Below are positions 8,459 to 16,579 of a DNA stretch of 35,471 nucleotides, in pieces. The DNA comes from Lachnospiraceae bacterium (GTDB lineage: Bacteria > Bacillota > Clostridia > Lachnospirales > Lachnospiraceae), in NCBI GenBank assembly GCA_017440375.1, contig JAFSHK010000013.1:1-35471 (forward strand), given 5' to 3'. The notes beneath the pieces are model-generated. The model had not been told where the DNA came from. It saw nothing but the letters and a program-made list of their open reading frames with translations, and did no database searches. Position numbers and translations under genes: made by a program. Numbering within the stretch: position 1 is the stretch's first letter; each line of letters opens with the position of its first letter.

Positions 8459-8566
8459 TCAGGACATTGCGCTTTTGCACCTATATGTATAAAACCGCTC
8501 CAGAGTCTCTGTAAAGTCATAATCCGCAAACGGCTTAATAAGATAGTGACAGGTATTGACATGCAA
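8459..8566 (-). pseudogene. Relic of a response-regulator receiver domain
   Basis: A 35-codon open stretch on the minus strand ends in a stop codon at 8459-8461 and reads HYLIKPFADYDFTETLERF in its middle. This matches the end of a receiver domain, where the conserved Lys-Pro-Phe follows beta-5 and helix alpha-5 comes next. Nothing receiver-like is found upstream in any frame and there is no start or ribosome site. I read it as the remaining tail of a lost LytTR/AgrA-type regulator. It sits in the 351-bp gap between the divergent permease and histidine kinase genes. Confidence 0.45.
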
Positions 8567-8702
8567 TGTTCATGAAATTCTCCATAAATGAGGTGTACAA
8601 TAATAAGTACATATATTGTAACACAAAAATACCTTGTTGGAGATCGATATTCTTAATTATAAAACGAAAAAATAATTGGAGCACTATCAAGGCTAAAAAC
8701 AG

Positions 8703-8731
8703 TTGAAAAAGCATATGGTCACATATATAAT
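8703..8731 (+). promoter_or_regulatory. Promoter of the hybrid histidine kinase gene
   Basis: TTGAAA (8703-8708) and TATAAT (8726-8731) are separated by exactly 17 nt. Transcription would start near 8738, giving a leader of only about 25 nt that holds the AAGGAG ribosome site. Confidence 0.7.
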
Positions 8732-8761
8732 GGAAATAATAAGGAGTAGAGGGAAAGAACA

Positions 8762-11041
8762 GTGAATTTATATATATCATTATTTCTAGTAGTCATTAGT
8801 TTTTTTATATTATACTGGGGCGTTCGGTCAGGAATGTTGCACAATGGTCGAAGTAGGCAGAATGATGCCTATTTTATCATGTGCATGTCCACATGGATTT
8901 GGGCAGGTTCACTTGCACTTATGATGATATGCCCCAAAGAGCATAGTGTTTTTTTGGCGGCGGCGAGTACATGGGGATCTGTCAATTTTACGTTGCAGGT
9001 TTTTCTCTTTATGCTTGTTATTTATAGAAATTCTTTGTTGTATAAAGTAATGTATGTTGTAGCTCCGCTTTTAGGTACAATTGTGTGGTTCTTTCGTGCT
9101 TTTGGACATGGATATGATTTGGTAGAAAGCAAATACGGCTTGTTTTATCGAGATAGGGCTTGTTTGGTAACATATCTTTATTATGGATATATTATTGTGG
9201 TTGTTGTTGGAGCTGTTCTTGCTTTGTGTTATTTCCGAAAAAAAGCAAAGCTCAAGCGAGAGAAAAAATGCTTCAATATTTGGATTGGAATGACGGTGGT
9301 CTTTGCAGCAGGCTTGCTTGGCAAGTGTTTTTATAATATTGTACAAGGAGTTCCGGTCAGTCCTTATGAAGGTATTAGCGGGTGTATAGCATGTATTGCT
9401 TTTTATTTCATTGCAGATTATGCCGATATGTTGGAAATGCCGACATCAAAAGTAGAATCCTATGTGACTTCATATCTGACAACACCTGTTGTATTTGTTG
9501 ATTATGCAGGAGATGTTACATATTATAATGAGGCATTTGAGAAGTTCTTTCATTTGGAAAATGAGCAGATTATCGGAACCAAGGTTTTTTATGAGAGTAT
9601 TCAGACAGAAGCAACATTGGAAGAAGGAATTGCGTTTGTTCGTCAGCAAGGTTTGAGCGAAGGTTCCTTTCAGGCAAAAACCAAGGATGGTAAGCGTGAG
9701 TTGGATATTAAGTATACGATTTTGTATGATCGATTCGGTGATACAAGATGTGTTATCAATATCGTCAATGATGTAACTCAGATGCAGGAGTTATTACATA
9801 ATCTTGAGAAGCAGAAAGCACTGGCAGAAGAACATCGATTAGAAGCAGTGCAGGCAAACAAGGCAAAGAGTGATTTTCTTGCACATATGAGCCATGAAAT
9901 CAGAACGCCGATGAATGCCATTATCGGTATGAATGAAATGGTTATGCGTGAAGAGATATCGGACAAGGTGGCAGCATATTCTCAGGATATTTACAATGCA
10001 GGGCAGACATTGCTTTCTCTTATCAATGATATTTTGGATTTATCCAAAATCGAATCCGGTAAAATGGAAATTGTATCGGTCACTTATGAATTGAGTACGT
10101 TATTAAATGATGTTTTGAATATGGTTGCCAAGAAAGTGCAGGATAAAGAATTGCACCTTATGACAGAGGTTGCATCAGATATTCCGTATCAATTATATGG
10201 TGATGAGGTAAGAATCAGACAGATTATTTTGAATCTCATTAACAATGCAGTGAAATATACGAAGGAAGGAACCGTAACATTAAAAGTTGATTGGGAACCG
10301 AAAGAGAATAATAGTCTGGAATTGAAGGTTGCAGTTATTGATACCGGTATTGGCATCAGAGAAGAAGATGTGGCAAAATTATTCCAGAGCTTCCAAAGAG
10401 TTGATTTGCGTGCAAACCGTAATATTGAAGGAACCGGACTTGGACTTTCTATTACAAGACAGTTGATAGACCAGATGAACGGAACGATTGGGGTAAAGAG
10501 TGAGTATGGAAAAGGTTCAACATTTTCATTCAGTATACCACAAGGAATCGTCAACTCTGCTCCCATGGGAGATTTTACAGCGGTATATAAGAAGATGCAC
10601 CGTGGCAGAAACAAGAAAGTGGAAGGTTTTACAGCACCAACAGCAAGAATATTGATTGTTGATGATAATAAAGTGAATTTAACGGTTGCCAAAGGATTAA
10701 TTAAACCAACGAAAATTCAGGTGGATACTGCATTAAGCGGATTAGAAGCTTTGGAAAAAGTCAAGAAAAATGAATATCAGATTATCCTTTTAGATCATAT
10801 GATGCCAGACATGGATGGTGTGGAAACATTGAAGGAGATGCAGCAACAGGAGGAAAATGCAAGCAGAAATGCCGTTGTAATAGCCATGACAGCAAATGCA
10901 ATCTCGGGTTCCAGAGAGAAATATCTTGAAGTTGGTTTTCAGGATTACTTATCCAAACCAATTGATGCCATGCGTTATGCAGACATGGTAAAGAAATATT
11001 TGCCCAAAGATATGATTCATATGATGGAAGAGAGGAATTAA
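8762..11041 (+). CDS. Hybrid sensor histidine kinase with 7TM N-terminus, PAS and receiver domains
   Basis: The 759-residue membrane sensor kinase starts at GTG, with AAGGAG upstream. Residues about 1-225 hold seven hydrophobic segments of the 7TM histidine-kinase N-terminal type. A PAS-like domain follows (about 229-340, VFVDYAGDVTYYNEAFEKFF), then a short coiled linker. HisKA has H378 in HMSHEIRTPMNAI; HATPase_c has an N-box (NLINNAVKYT), DTGIGI and GTGLGLSI. A C-terminal receiver (about 630-745) has the acceptor D678 in LLDHMMPDMDG. It should sense a signal at or in the membrane and pass phosphate internally to its receiver. There is no DNA-binding output domain and no partner regulator beside it, so the next step in the relay is unknown. 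Confidence 0.92.
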   Translation: MNLYISLFLVVISFFILYWGVRSGMLHNGRSRQNDAYFIMCMSTWIWAGSLALMMICPKEHSVFLAAASTWGSVNFTLQVFLFMLVIYRNSLLYKVMYVVAPLLGTIVWFFRAFGHGYDLVESKYGLFYRDRACLVTYLYYGYIIVVVVGAVLALCYFRKKAKLKREKKCFNIWIGMTVVFAAGLLGKCFYNIVQGVPVSPYEGISGCIACIAFYFIADYADMLEMPTSKVESYVTSYLTTPVVFVDYAGDVTYYNEAFEKFFHLENEQIIGTKVFYESIQTEATLEEGIAFVRQQGLSEGSFQAKTKDGKRELDIKYTILYDRFGDTRCVINIVNDVTQMQELLHNLEKQKALAEEHRLEAVQANKAKSDFLAHMSHEIRTPMNAIIGMNEMVMREEISDKVAAYSQDIYNAGQTLLSLINDILDLSKIESGKMEIVSVTYELSTLLNDVLNMVAKKVQDKELHLMTEVASDIPYQLYGDEVRIRQIILNLINNAVKYTKEGTVTLKVDWEPKENNSLELKVAVIDTGIGIREEDVAKLFQSFQRVDLRANRNIEGTGLGLSITRQLIDQMNGTIGVKSEYGKGSTFSFSIPQGIVNSAPMGDFTAVYKKMHRGRNKKVEGFTAPTARILIVDDNKVNLTVAKGLIKPTKIQVDTALSGLEALEKVKKNEYQIILLDHMMPDMDGVETLKEMQQQEENASRNAVVIAMTANAISGSREKYLEVGFQDYLSKPIDAMRYADMVKKYLPKDMIHMMEERN

Positions 11042-11042
11042 G

Positions 11043-11273
11043 ATGCGGGAAATGGAATTTAAAATGGAACGCCCCGGTTTGTTGAAGAAAGGGGATCGCA
11101 TTACCGTAACAGAAGGTGTATTGCCAAGTAACTATTATTATACAATTGATCCGTCTCTTGCGATGTCGGGAAATTATCCGTTTCGCGAAAGAATGTTAGA
11201 GCGAGAGGGAGAAGTTTTGGAAGTAATAGAAAATGCCAGAGGTTTTTATGTAAAGGCAAGGTTTGGCGAGTAA
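11043..11273 (+). CDS. Small conserved-looking hypothetical protein
   Basis: This 76-residue protein starts one base after the histidine kinase stop codon, with AGAGGA upstream, so it is translationally coupled. It is charged and soluble. The pattern GDRITVTEGVLPSNYYYTIDP, then EREGEVLEVIENARGFYVKARF suggests a small beta-barrel-like fold. No family is recognised with confidence. Co-transcription with the kinase hints at a linked role, but that is inference only. Confidence 0.7.
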   Translation: MREMEFKMERPGLLKKGDRITVTEGVLPSNYYYTIDPSLAMSGNYPFRERMLEREGEVLEVIENARGFYVKARFGE

Positions 11274-11299
11274 TATAAATAAGAAAAGAGGAGATAACT

Positions 11300-11677
11300 A
11301 TGTTAAAAAAAGTAGCAACAGACAAAGCACCGGCAGCGATTGGACCATATTCTCAAGGGATTATTGTAGATAAGATGTTATTTGCATCCGGGCAGATTCC
11401 GATTAATCCGGCAACCGGAGAAATTACAGGTACTAATATTACAGAACAGGCTGAGCAGGCAATCAAAAATGTAGGTGAGATTCTGAAGGAAGCAGGAACA
11501 GACTACACGAAGGTAGTAAAGACGACTTGTTTCTTAGCAGAAATGGCAGATTTTGCAGCATTTAATGCAGTATATGAAAAATATTTTACAGAGAAACCGG
11601 CAAGAAGCTGTGTTGCTGTAAAACAGCTTCCGAAGGATGTACTTTGTGAAGTTGAGGTGATTGCCTATTTGGGATAA
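11300..11677 (+). CDS. RidA family enamine/imine deaminase
   Basis: The 125-residue protein matches the RidA/YjgF family in length and motifs: AIGPYSQGI near the N-terminus, FASGQIPINPATGE, and KPARSCVAVKQLPKDVLCEVEVIAYLG at the end with the conserved Arg and Glu. RidA hydrolyses reactive 2-aminoacrylate and other enamines released by PLP enzymes, sparing those enzymes from damage. GAGGAG lies just upstream of the ATG. It sits 26 bp after the hypothetical gene and is followed by a strong terminator. Confidence 0.95.
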   Translation: MLKKVATDKAPAAIGPYSQGIIVDKMLFASGQIPINPATGEITGTNITEQAEQAIKNVGEILKEAGTDYTKVVKTTCFLAEMADFAAFNAVYEKYFTEKPARSCVAVKQLPKDVLCEVEVIAYLG

Positions 11678-11714
11678 TAAGAGTGGGAAATGAATAAATA
11701 AAAAAGTATTGCGG

Positions 11715-11746
11715 AAAATAACAGATAGAAATATCTGTTATTTTTT
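11715..11746 (+). terminator. Rho-independent terminator after the RidA gene
   Basis: AAAATAACAGATA (11715-11727) and TATCTGTTATTTT (11732-11744) form a perfect 13-bp stem with a GAAA tetraloop, ending in a T6 run. It closes the kinase/hypothetical/RidA transcript. Confidence 0.85.
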
Positions 11747-11777
11747 AATTATGTAAACTAAAAGGAGAGTTGTGTAT

Positions 11778-12134
11778 ATGGATTATGTGAATGCTTTCTG
11801 GGTAGGTGGTCTTATCTGCGCGTTGGCACAGATTTTGATGGAGAAAACAAAAATGATGCCGGGACGAATTATGGTATTATTGGTATGCCTTGGGGCGACT
11901 ATTAGTGCAATTGGCTGGTATGAGCCATTTCAGGAATTTGCTGGGGCGGGAGCAAGTGTTCCGTTGCTTGGTTATGGTAATATGTTGATGAAGGGTGTAA
12001 AAGAAGCGGTAGATAAGGATGGTTTTATTGGACTTTTTAAAGGTGGCTTTACAAACGGAGCGGTTGGTTGTAGTGCAGCACTTGTTTTTGCCTATCTCGC
12101 AAGTTTGTTTTTTCGCTCTAAAATGAAGAAGTAG
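11778..12134 (+). CDS. spoVAE: Stage V sporulation protein AE (SpoVAEb type)
   Basis: The 118-residue integral membrane protein matches SpoVAEb: VNAFWVGGLICALAQILMEKTKMMPGRIMVL, then EFAGAGASVPLLGYGNMLMKGVKEAV and GGFTNGAVGCSAALVFAYL. With SpoVAC and SpoVAD it forms the channel complex for dipicolinic acid in spores. A GTG at 11772 is also in frame, but it is only about 4 nt from AAGGAG, so the ATG at 11778 is preferred. The gene is separated from spoVAD by about 8.4 kb, unlike the usual spoVAC-AD-AE cluster. Confidence 0.9.
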   Translation: MDYVNAFWVGGLICALAQILMEKTKMMPGRIMVLLVCLGATISAIGWYEPFQEFAGAGASVPLLGYGNMLMKGVKEAVDKDGFIGLFKGGFTNGAVGCSAALVFAYLASLFFRSKMKK

Positions 12135-12263
12135 AGACTCAAAACAAATGGTTTAAAATGAAAAGTTTGAAATAAAGAATAAAAAATTAAAAAGTTGAAG
12201 ATATTTGGAAAAAATTCCGTTATATTTTATGAAGATGCAAAAATACAGAGGGAGGTGGGACAT

Positions 12264-12782
12264 ATTACAAGGGAAGAACAATTGACAGCGCTGATTGATT
12301 CTTATCAAAATCTTGTTTTTTCTATTTGCTATAAGATGACAGCAGATTATTTTGCAGCAGAAGATTTGGCCCAAGACACCTTCCTCTCGGCATACGAGCA
12401 TTTGAAAAGCTTTGATGGACAATATGCAAAGGCATGGATTTGTAGGATTGCAACAAACAAATGTATTGATTATATGTCCCATTCGGGAAGGAAGAGTATT
12501 CCGACCGAAGATGTTTATATGGAAAAAGACAAAGAAGCACAACCGAATGGAAAAACGCCGGAAAATATTTGTCTGGAACAGGAAACGAAGGAAATACTAC
12601 TGGCAAATTGTAGTCGGTTAAAGTCACCCTATAATGAAGTGGCAAAGGCATATTATTATGACGAAATGAATGCACAAGAGATTGCCATAAGACGCGGGCA
12701 GAATGTCAAGACAATACAAACACAGATTTACAGAGCCAGAGGTATGCTGCGCAAAATCTATAGAAAGGAGAACAGCGTGTGA
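12264..12782 (+). CDS. ECF-type RNA polymerase sigma factor
   Basis: The frame has sigma-70 region 2 (LIDSYQNLVFSICYKMT, AEDLAQDTFLSAYEHL, AWICRIATNKCIDY) and region 4 (YNEVAKAYYYDEMNAQEIAIRRGQNVKTIQTQIYRARGMLR), an ECF sigma that directs polymerase to a specific regulon. The start is unusual. A TTG at 12195 is open but has no ribosome site, and a GTG at 12255 lies inside the perfect GGAGGTG Shine-Dalgarno at 12250-12256. An ATT codon at 12264, seven nt after that site, gives a normal-length 172-residue ECF protein. The gene ends with a 4-bp overlap onto the putative anti-sigma gene. Confidence 0.88.
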   Translation: MTREEQLTALIDSYQNLVFSICYKMTADYFAAEDLAQDTFLSAYEHLKSFDGQYAKAWICRIATNKCIDYMSHSGRKSIPTEDVYMEKDKEAQPNGKTPENICLEQETKEILLANCSRLKSPYNEVAKAYYYDEMNAQEIAIRRGQNVKTIQTQIYRARGMLRKIYRKENSV

Positions 12783-13258
12783 GTGATAATATAAAGTACA
12801 TATTTAGGGAAAAAGAATATTTATCGGATGATGAATTGGAACAGCTTATCGCAGAGGTGGAAGCAGAACCGTTGCTTCATCCGCCACGGGAGTTTCAAAG
12901 TGAAATTTTGCAGACGATACGGCAGAAAAGAAAGCGGAAAAAGGATGCGCAGTTGTTTTTCTATAGTGTAAAGGTAATTGCAACATCGGCGGCAGCATTA
13001 TTAATTCTGATTACAGTACCGCATGATTTTCATTTACAGACGAATGTTATGCAGGAGAAAAATCTGCAGCAGGGTGTGGAAGAACAAGTCAGAGTCGAAG
13101 AAAGAAATGAGAAAATGTCCGGAATAGAGCGAGTCTTTGAGGAAGAGGTTACATATAAGCTGAATCGCAAAGTGAACGGATATTTTGGGGAACTAAACAA
13201 CAAATTGAATCAATTAATGAAAATGGAGGTTATTTACAATGAGAAAGAAGAAAAATAG
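12779..13258 (+). CDS. Putative membrane-anchored anti-sigma factor
   Basis: The 159-residue protein starts at GTG in a GTGA overlap with the sigma gene stop, with AAAGGAG upstream, so the two are coupled. It has a charged cytosolic N-terminus (about 1-60, with DDELEQLIAEVEAEPLLHPP), one transmembrane segment (about 65-82, VIATSAAALLILITV) and an external part rich in charged and coiled-coil-like sequence. Gene order and topology fit an anti-sigma factor holding the ECF sigma at the membrane, although no zinc-finger (ZAS) motif is visible. Function is inferred from context. Confidence 0.75.
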   Translation: MSDNIKYIFREKEYLSDDELEQLIAEVEAEPLLHPPREFQSEILQTIRQKRKRKKDAQLFFYSVKVIATSAAALLILITVPHDFHLQTNVMQEKNLQQGVEEQVRVEERNEKMSGIERVFEEEVTYKLNRKVNGYFGELNNKLNQLMKMEVIYNEKEEK

Positions 13259-13880
13259 ATTTCTGTTATTTATTGCGTCCTGTTTACCGGGATGTGGAGA
13301 AATGTATCTTGGATTTATGAAAAGGGGCGTTAGTTTGTTGACGCTTTTTGTTCTGGGGATGATGGTAGCCATGATTACCAATTTGGGTGTACTTGCTATG
13401 ATACCGGTGATTCTTTGGGCTTATAGCTTTTTTGAATCGAATAATCTGGGTGCATTGGATGATGAGCAGTTTTATACTGTGGAAGATAAATATATGTTTG
13501 GACTGGATGCAGTAGAGATAGATTCCATGAAAAATTCTATTATGGGAAAATATCGTAAAGTTGTTGCAATTGCTCTTGTTTTACTTGGGTTAAATTTATT
13601 ATGGAATGAGATTTGTGATATTCTATATAGTATTTTTAGAACATTTGGGGTATCTGATATTTTGTATCAGATGGTATATCATATTGGAAATAGTGTTACC
13701 AGAATTGCAATCGGTATAGCAATCATTTGGATTGGTATCAGACTGGTTAAAGGCAAAAAAGTGGAACTGGAAGAGTCTGAAAAAGCGGAATATGTGAACC
13801 CGGCAGAGGTTGTAATAGAAGCCAGAAGTATAGAAGTAAACAAAGAAGAAAAGGCAGAGGAAGTGGGAGATGGAAAATAA
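13239..13880 (+). CDS. Multi-pass membrane protein of the ECF operon
   Basis: The 213-residue protein overlaps the end of the anti-sigma gene by 20 bp. Its N-terminus (FLLFIASCLPGCGEMYLGFMKRGVSLLTLF) resembles TM2-domain proteins, with two adjacent hydrophobic helices and a turn. Further hydrophobic stretches lie near residues 110-130 and 150-167, and the tail (about 170-213) is acidic and cytosolic. No precise family can be named. Operon membership suggests a membrane or cell-envelope response role. Confidence 0.75.
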   Translation: MRKKKNRFLLFIASCLPGCGEMYLGFMKRGVSLLTLFVLGMMVAMITNLGVLAMIPVILWAYSFFESNNLGALDDEQFYTVEDKYMFGLDAVEIDSMKNSIMGKYRKVVAIALVLLGLNLLWNEICDILYSIFRTFGVSDILYQMVYHIGNSVTRIAIGIAIIWIGIRLVKGKKVELEESEKAEYVNPAEVVIEARSIEVNKEEKAEEVGDGK

Positions 13881-14190
13881 GGAAACGACGACAAGTATTC
13901 ATAGAGTCGGCACTATCACATGCGGAATTATTCTTGTATTATACGGTGTTTTATTCTTACTACATATGATTTTGCCAACTATGAATTATCAAAGGATTTT
14001 TGAATTCTGGCCAATTATTCTGATTGTACTTGGCATAGAAATTCTTGTGGGCTGTGTGAAAAAACAGAAGGATACACCGAAGTATGTTTATGACTTTCCG
14101 GCAATTTTATTGGTTATGCTGCTTGCTTTTTTTGCCATGCTGATGGCAGCCGTAGATTTCGGATTGAAACAGGGTGGCATCTGGATTTAA
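13870..14190 (+). CDS. Small membrane protein, LiaF/DUF5668-like transmembrane region
   Basis: The 106-residue protein overlaps the previous gene by 11 bp. It has three or four hydrophobic helices (TITCGIILVLYGVLFLLHMI, IFEFWPIILIVLGIEILVG, AILLVMLLAFFAMLMAAVDFG). The WPIILIVLGIEIL block resembles the transmembrane region of LiaI/LiaF-like envelope-stress proteins. It lacks a C-terminal soluble domain. It is the last gene of the ECF operon, and no terminator hairpin is visible before the converging DUF5721 gene 15 bp away. Confidence 0.72.
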   Translation: MENKETTTSIHRVGTITCGIILVLYGVLFLLHMILPTMNYQRIFEFWPIILIVLGIEILVGCVKKQKDTPKYVYDFPAILLVMLLAFFAMLMAAVDFGLKQGGIWI

Positions 14191-14205
14191 AACAAAAGAG
14201 GATAT

Positions 14206-14709
14206 TTATAATTCTTCGTAGGGAATTTCTCTTTTTGCAAGAAATTGTTTGATGGCATTATCCCACAGGTTATCGACTGTTTTGTCCATTACGAAAGTAT
14301 GGAAGGCAGTACCGGTAACCAGTGATAGGTTAGTGCCATCATATTTTATGGTAAGCACCAATGCCTTTATCTGCTCCGGAGTGATTGTGGTATCTTGGTC
14401 CTTCAGAATGGAAACCACATAATCCGGTATCAGATGTAGAATGAATTTAAATGACGTTGGTGTATGAGTGCCCTTAATTAACGAAAAACAGATAGGTCGA
14501 ATCTGTTTCCAGGTTGTGAAATCATAAGGACGAAGTTGTTTGTCTTCCCATTCTTCCGTGCTGTAAAAGTCACGGTTCTGGTGTCCGTCTATCATAAAAG
14601 TATTATAAGTACAGATAGAGGCTTCTTCTAATAAAAAGGAATCAAAACTTTCAGAAGTCAGAAGTTTTCCCATAAATTGTTTTACATTTGTTATTTTTAT
14701 AGCAATCAT
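14206..14709 (-). CDS. DUF5721 family protein
   Basis: The 167-residue protein begins MIAIKITNVKQFMGKLLTSESFDSFLLEEA and ends near TVDNLWDNAIKQFLAKREI, a pattern I associate with DUF5721 proteins of Lachnospiraceae; function unknown. It appears soluble, with no membrane segment. A longer frame begins at 14739 but has no ribosome site. The ATG at 14709 has AAAGGA upstream, although at a rather long distance of about 12 nt. It converges on the ECF operon. Confidence 0.75.
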   Translation of the reverse strand: MIAIKITNVKQFMGKLLTSESFDSFLLEEASICTYNTFMIDGHQNRDFYSTEEWEDKQLRPYDFTTWKQIRPICFSLIKGTHTPTSFKFILHLIPDYVVSILKDQDTTITPEQIKALVLTIKYDGTNLSLVTGTAFHTFVMDKTVDNLWDNAIKQFLAKREIPYEEL

Positions 14710-14902
14710 ATGATGTATAAATCCTTTCGTTTTATGCATTCTGATAATAGGATGATAACAGAATAAATTAGCTTTTACAATAAATGCAAATTAAAAAAGT
14801 AAGGAAAAAACAAGGAAAAGTGGAAAAGCTATTTACAAGGCAAAGTATGTCGTGTTATCATAAGTAGTAATCAAAACTACATGGAATAGTTGCGGAGGCT
14901 TT

Positions 14903-15739
14903 ATGAGTTATAAAATTGTAGTAGATAGTTGCTGTGAATTACCGGAGCAGTACAGAAAAGATGCGAGATTTCAATTCGTTCCGTTAGGGCTTGAGGTCGG
15001 TGAATATCAGATATTGGATGATGCAAACTTCAATCAGGCAGAGTTTCTTGCACAGGTTGCAGCTTGCCCACAGTGTCCGAAATCTTCTTGTCCGTCACCG
15101 GAAAAATATATGGAAGCATATCAGACAGAGGCTGAAAATGTTTTTGTTGTGACATTATCCTCTCATTTGAGCGGAAGCTATAACAGTGCGGTGGTAGGAG
15201 AAAAGTTGTACCATGAGCAGTTTGGGGAAAAGAATATTTATGTATTTGATTCAGAATCTGCAAGCAGTGGTGAAACCCAATATGCCTTGAAAGCAATGGA
15301 ATTACAAGAAAAAGGTCTATCTTTTGAGGAAACGGTGAAGGAGTTGGAAGCTTTTCGTGAGGAAATGAAAACCTATTTCATTTTGGATAATCTGGAAACG
15401 CTTCGAAAAAACGGAAGATTAACCGGTGTAAAAGCGATGGTAGTTTCAACCTTAAATATCAAGCCGATTATGATGGGTGATCATGGTGTGATTGCACAAA
15501 AGAGTCAGGCTATCGGAATTAAGAAGGCAATGGCAAAATTATCGGAAATTTTGGCAAAAGAAGTACCGAGTAGTAAGGACAGAACGCTTATGATATCACA
15601 TTGCAATTGTCCGGATAGAGCAGAGTACATGAAAAAACTTCTGCTCCAGAAAATGGAATTTAAGGATGTTATCATTATGGATACAGCCGGTATTAGCAGT
15701 ATGTATGCGAACGATGGCGGGATTATTGTGACGGTATAG
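14903..15739 (+). CDS. DegV family fatty-acid-binding protein
   Basis: The 278-residue protein matches the DegV (FakB) family: YKIVVDSCCELPEQY at the N-terminus, TLSSHLSGSYNSAVVGEKL in the middle, and NLETLRKNGRLTGVKA before the C-terminal part. These proteins bind one fatty acid and can present it to a FakA-type kinase; no fakA is in the window. The start has GCGGAGG just upstream. The gene is monocistronic, with terminators shared with the converging LytTR regulator. Confidence 0.93.
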   Translation: MSYKIVVDSCCELPEQYRKDARFQFVPLGLEVGEYQILDDANFNQAEFLAQVAACPQCPKSSCPSPEKYMEAYQTEAENVFVVTLSSHLSGSYNSAVVGEKLYHEQFGEKNIYVFDSESASSGETQYALKAMELQEKGLSFEETVKELEAFREEMKTYFILDNLETLRKNGRLTGVKAMVVSTLNIKPIMMGDHGVIAQKSQAIGIKKAMAKLSEILAKEVPSSKDRTLMISHCNCPDRAEYMKKLLLQKMEFKDVIIMDTAGISSMYANDGGIIVTV

Positions 15740-15753
15740 ATGACGAAATTGTG

Positions 15754-15786
15754 ATAAAGCAGAACGTTGTTACGATTCTGCTTTAT
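15754..15786. terminator. Shared terminator of degV and the LytTR regulator
   Basis: ATAAAGCAGAA (15754-15764) and TTCTGCTTTAT (15776-15786) form an 11-bp perfect stem with an 11-nt loop; a T5 run follows nearby on the plus strand. The stop codon of the leftward regulator gene (15770-15772) lies in the loop. Confidence 0.7.
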
Positions 15787-16549
15787 ATTTTTCATAAGCA
15801 CTTTTTATATAGGAAAGTTCAAAAGGAGAAACGGCAAACGTGTATCCGTTTTTCATAAAAAGTTTAAATAAAGATATTTTCTCTATAAAAGCAACATTTA
15901 CAAGTGCCTGTTCGGAAATGGGAACAAAATGAGAAAATCCCTTTAGCTGAGCATATAAATTATTCATGGTTGAAAGGATGTCAAGTTCTCTGTCATCAGT
16001 TAGAGTGACATGAGCATACTGGGCATTTTTCTTTGCATACATAATTTCATCTTCATGCACATAGTAAGTTTCTTGTTCACCGCGAAGCTCAATTGTCGGA
16101 ACCATAGCAGCTTTACAAGCAATGGCATGATCTAACATCTGGTCAAGCTCTGCTACTTTAATCGGTTTATTCAAATATAAAATCTGGGATTGTAATTGCT
16201 TACGCAAAATAGAGTGATTGGACAATTCCATAGCATCATCAGGAACTTCTGCCAGAGCAGCATCTATAATAGCACGATAGTTAATCGTAGAGATACAAAG
16301 AATAATTGGCGCAGTAGAACCTGCATCAATCAATTTTCGGGCAAGCTGAAAACCATTGACAGGACCGGAGGTCATATCAATGAAAAAAGCATCATAAAGC
16401 ATAGGAGAGCGCATAACTGCATCAACATTTCCGTAGGAATCAATATATAAAACTCCTGTAGTATGAATCCGTCTGTCAGAAGCTCGTTCTAACAAACGTT
16501 CCATTTGTTTTCTATCTGCAATATTATCATCACAAACAGCAATATGCAT
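15770..16549 (-). CDS. LytTR-family response regulator
   Basis: The 259-residue protein has an N-terminal receiver domain (acidic pair D7/D8, probable acceptor D58 in AFFIDMTSG, then GFQLARKL) and a C-terminal LytTR DNA-binding domain (about 150-255, YYVHEDEIMYAKKNAQYAHVTL and FVPISEQALVNVAFI). Such AgrA/LytR-like regulators bind promoters of peptide-quorum, bacteriocin or envelope genes. No histidine kinase lies beside it, so it is an orphan here. The DUF1294 gene is 30 bp upstream on the same strand. Confidence 0.88.
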   Translation of the reverse strand: MHIAVCDDNIADRKQMERLLERASDRRIHTTGVLYIDSYGNVDAVMRSPMLYDAFFIDMTSGPVNGFQLARKLIDAGSTAPIILCISTINYRAIIDAALAEVPDDAMELSNHSILRKQLQSQILYLNKPIKVAELDQMLDHAIACKAAMVPTIELRGEQETYYVHEDEIMYAKKNAQYAHVTLTDDRELDILSTMNNLYAQLKGFSHFVPISEQALVNVAFIEKISLFKLFMKNGYTFAVSPFELSYIKSAYEKYKAES

Positions 16550-16579
16550 GACACCCTCCCAAACTTATGAAAGTTCAAA

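Noticed and set aside
10189-10692. 167-codon minus-strand frame inside the histidine kinase gene
   Set aside because: It lies opposite the ATPase domain of the kinase and has no ribosome site.
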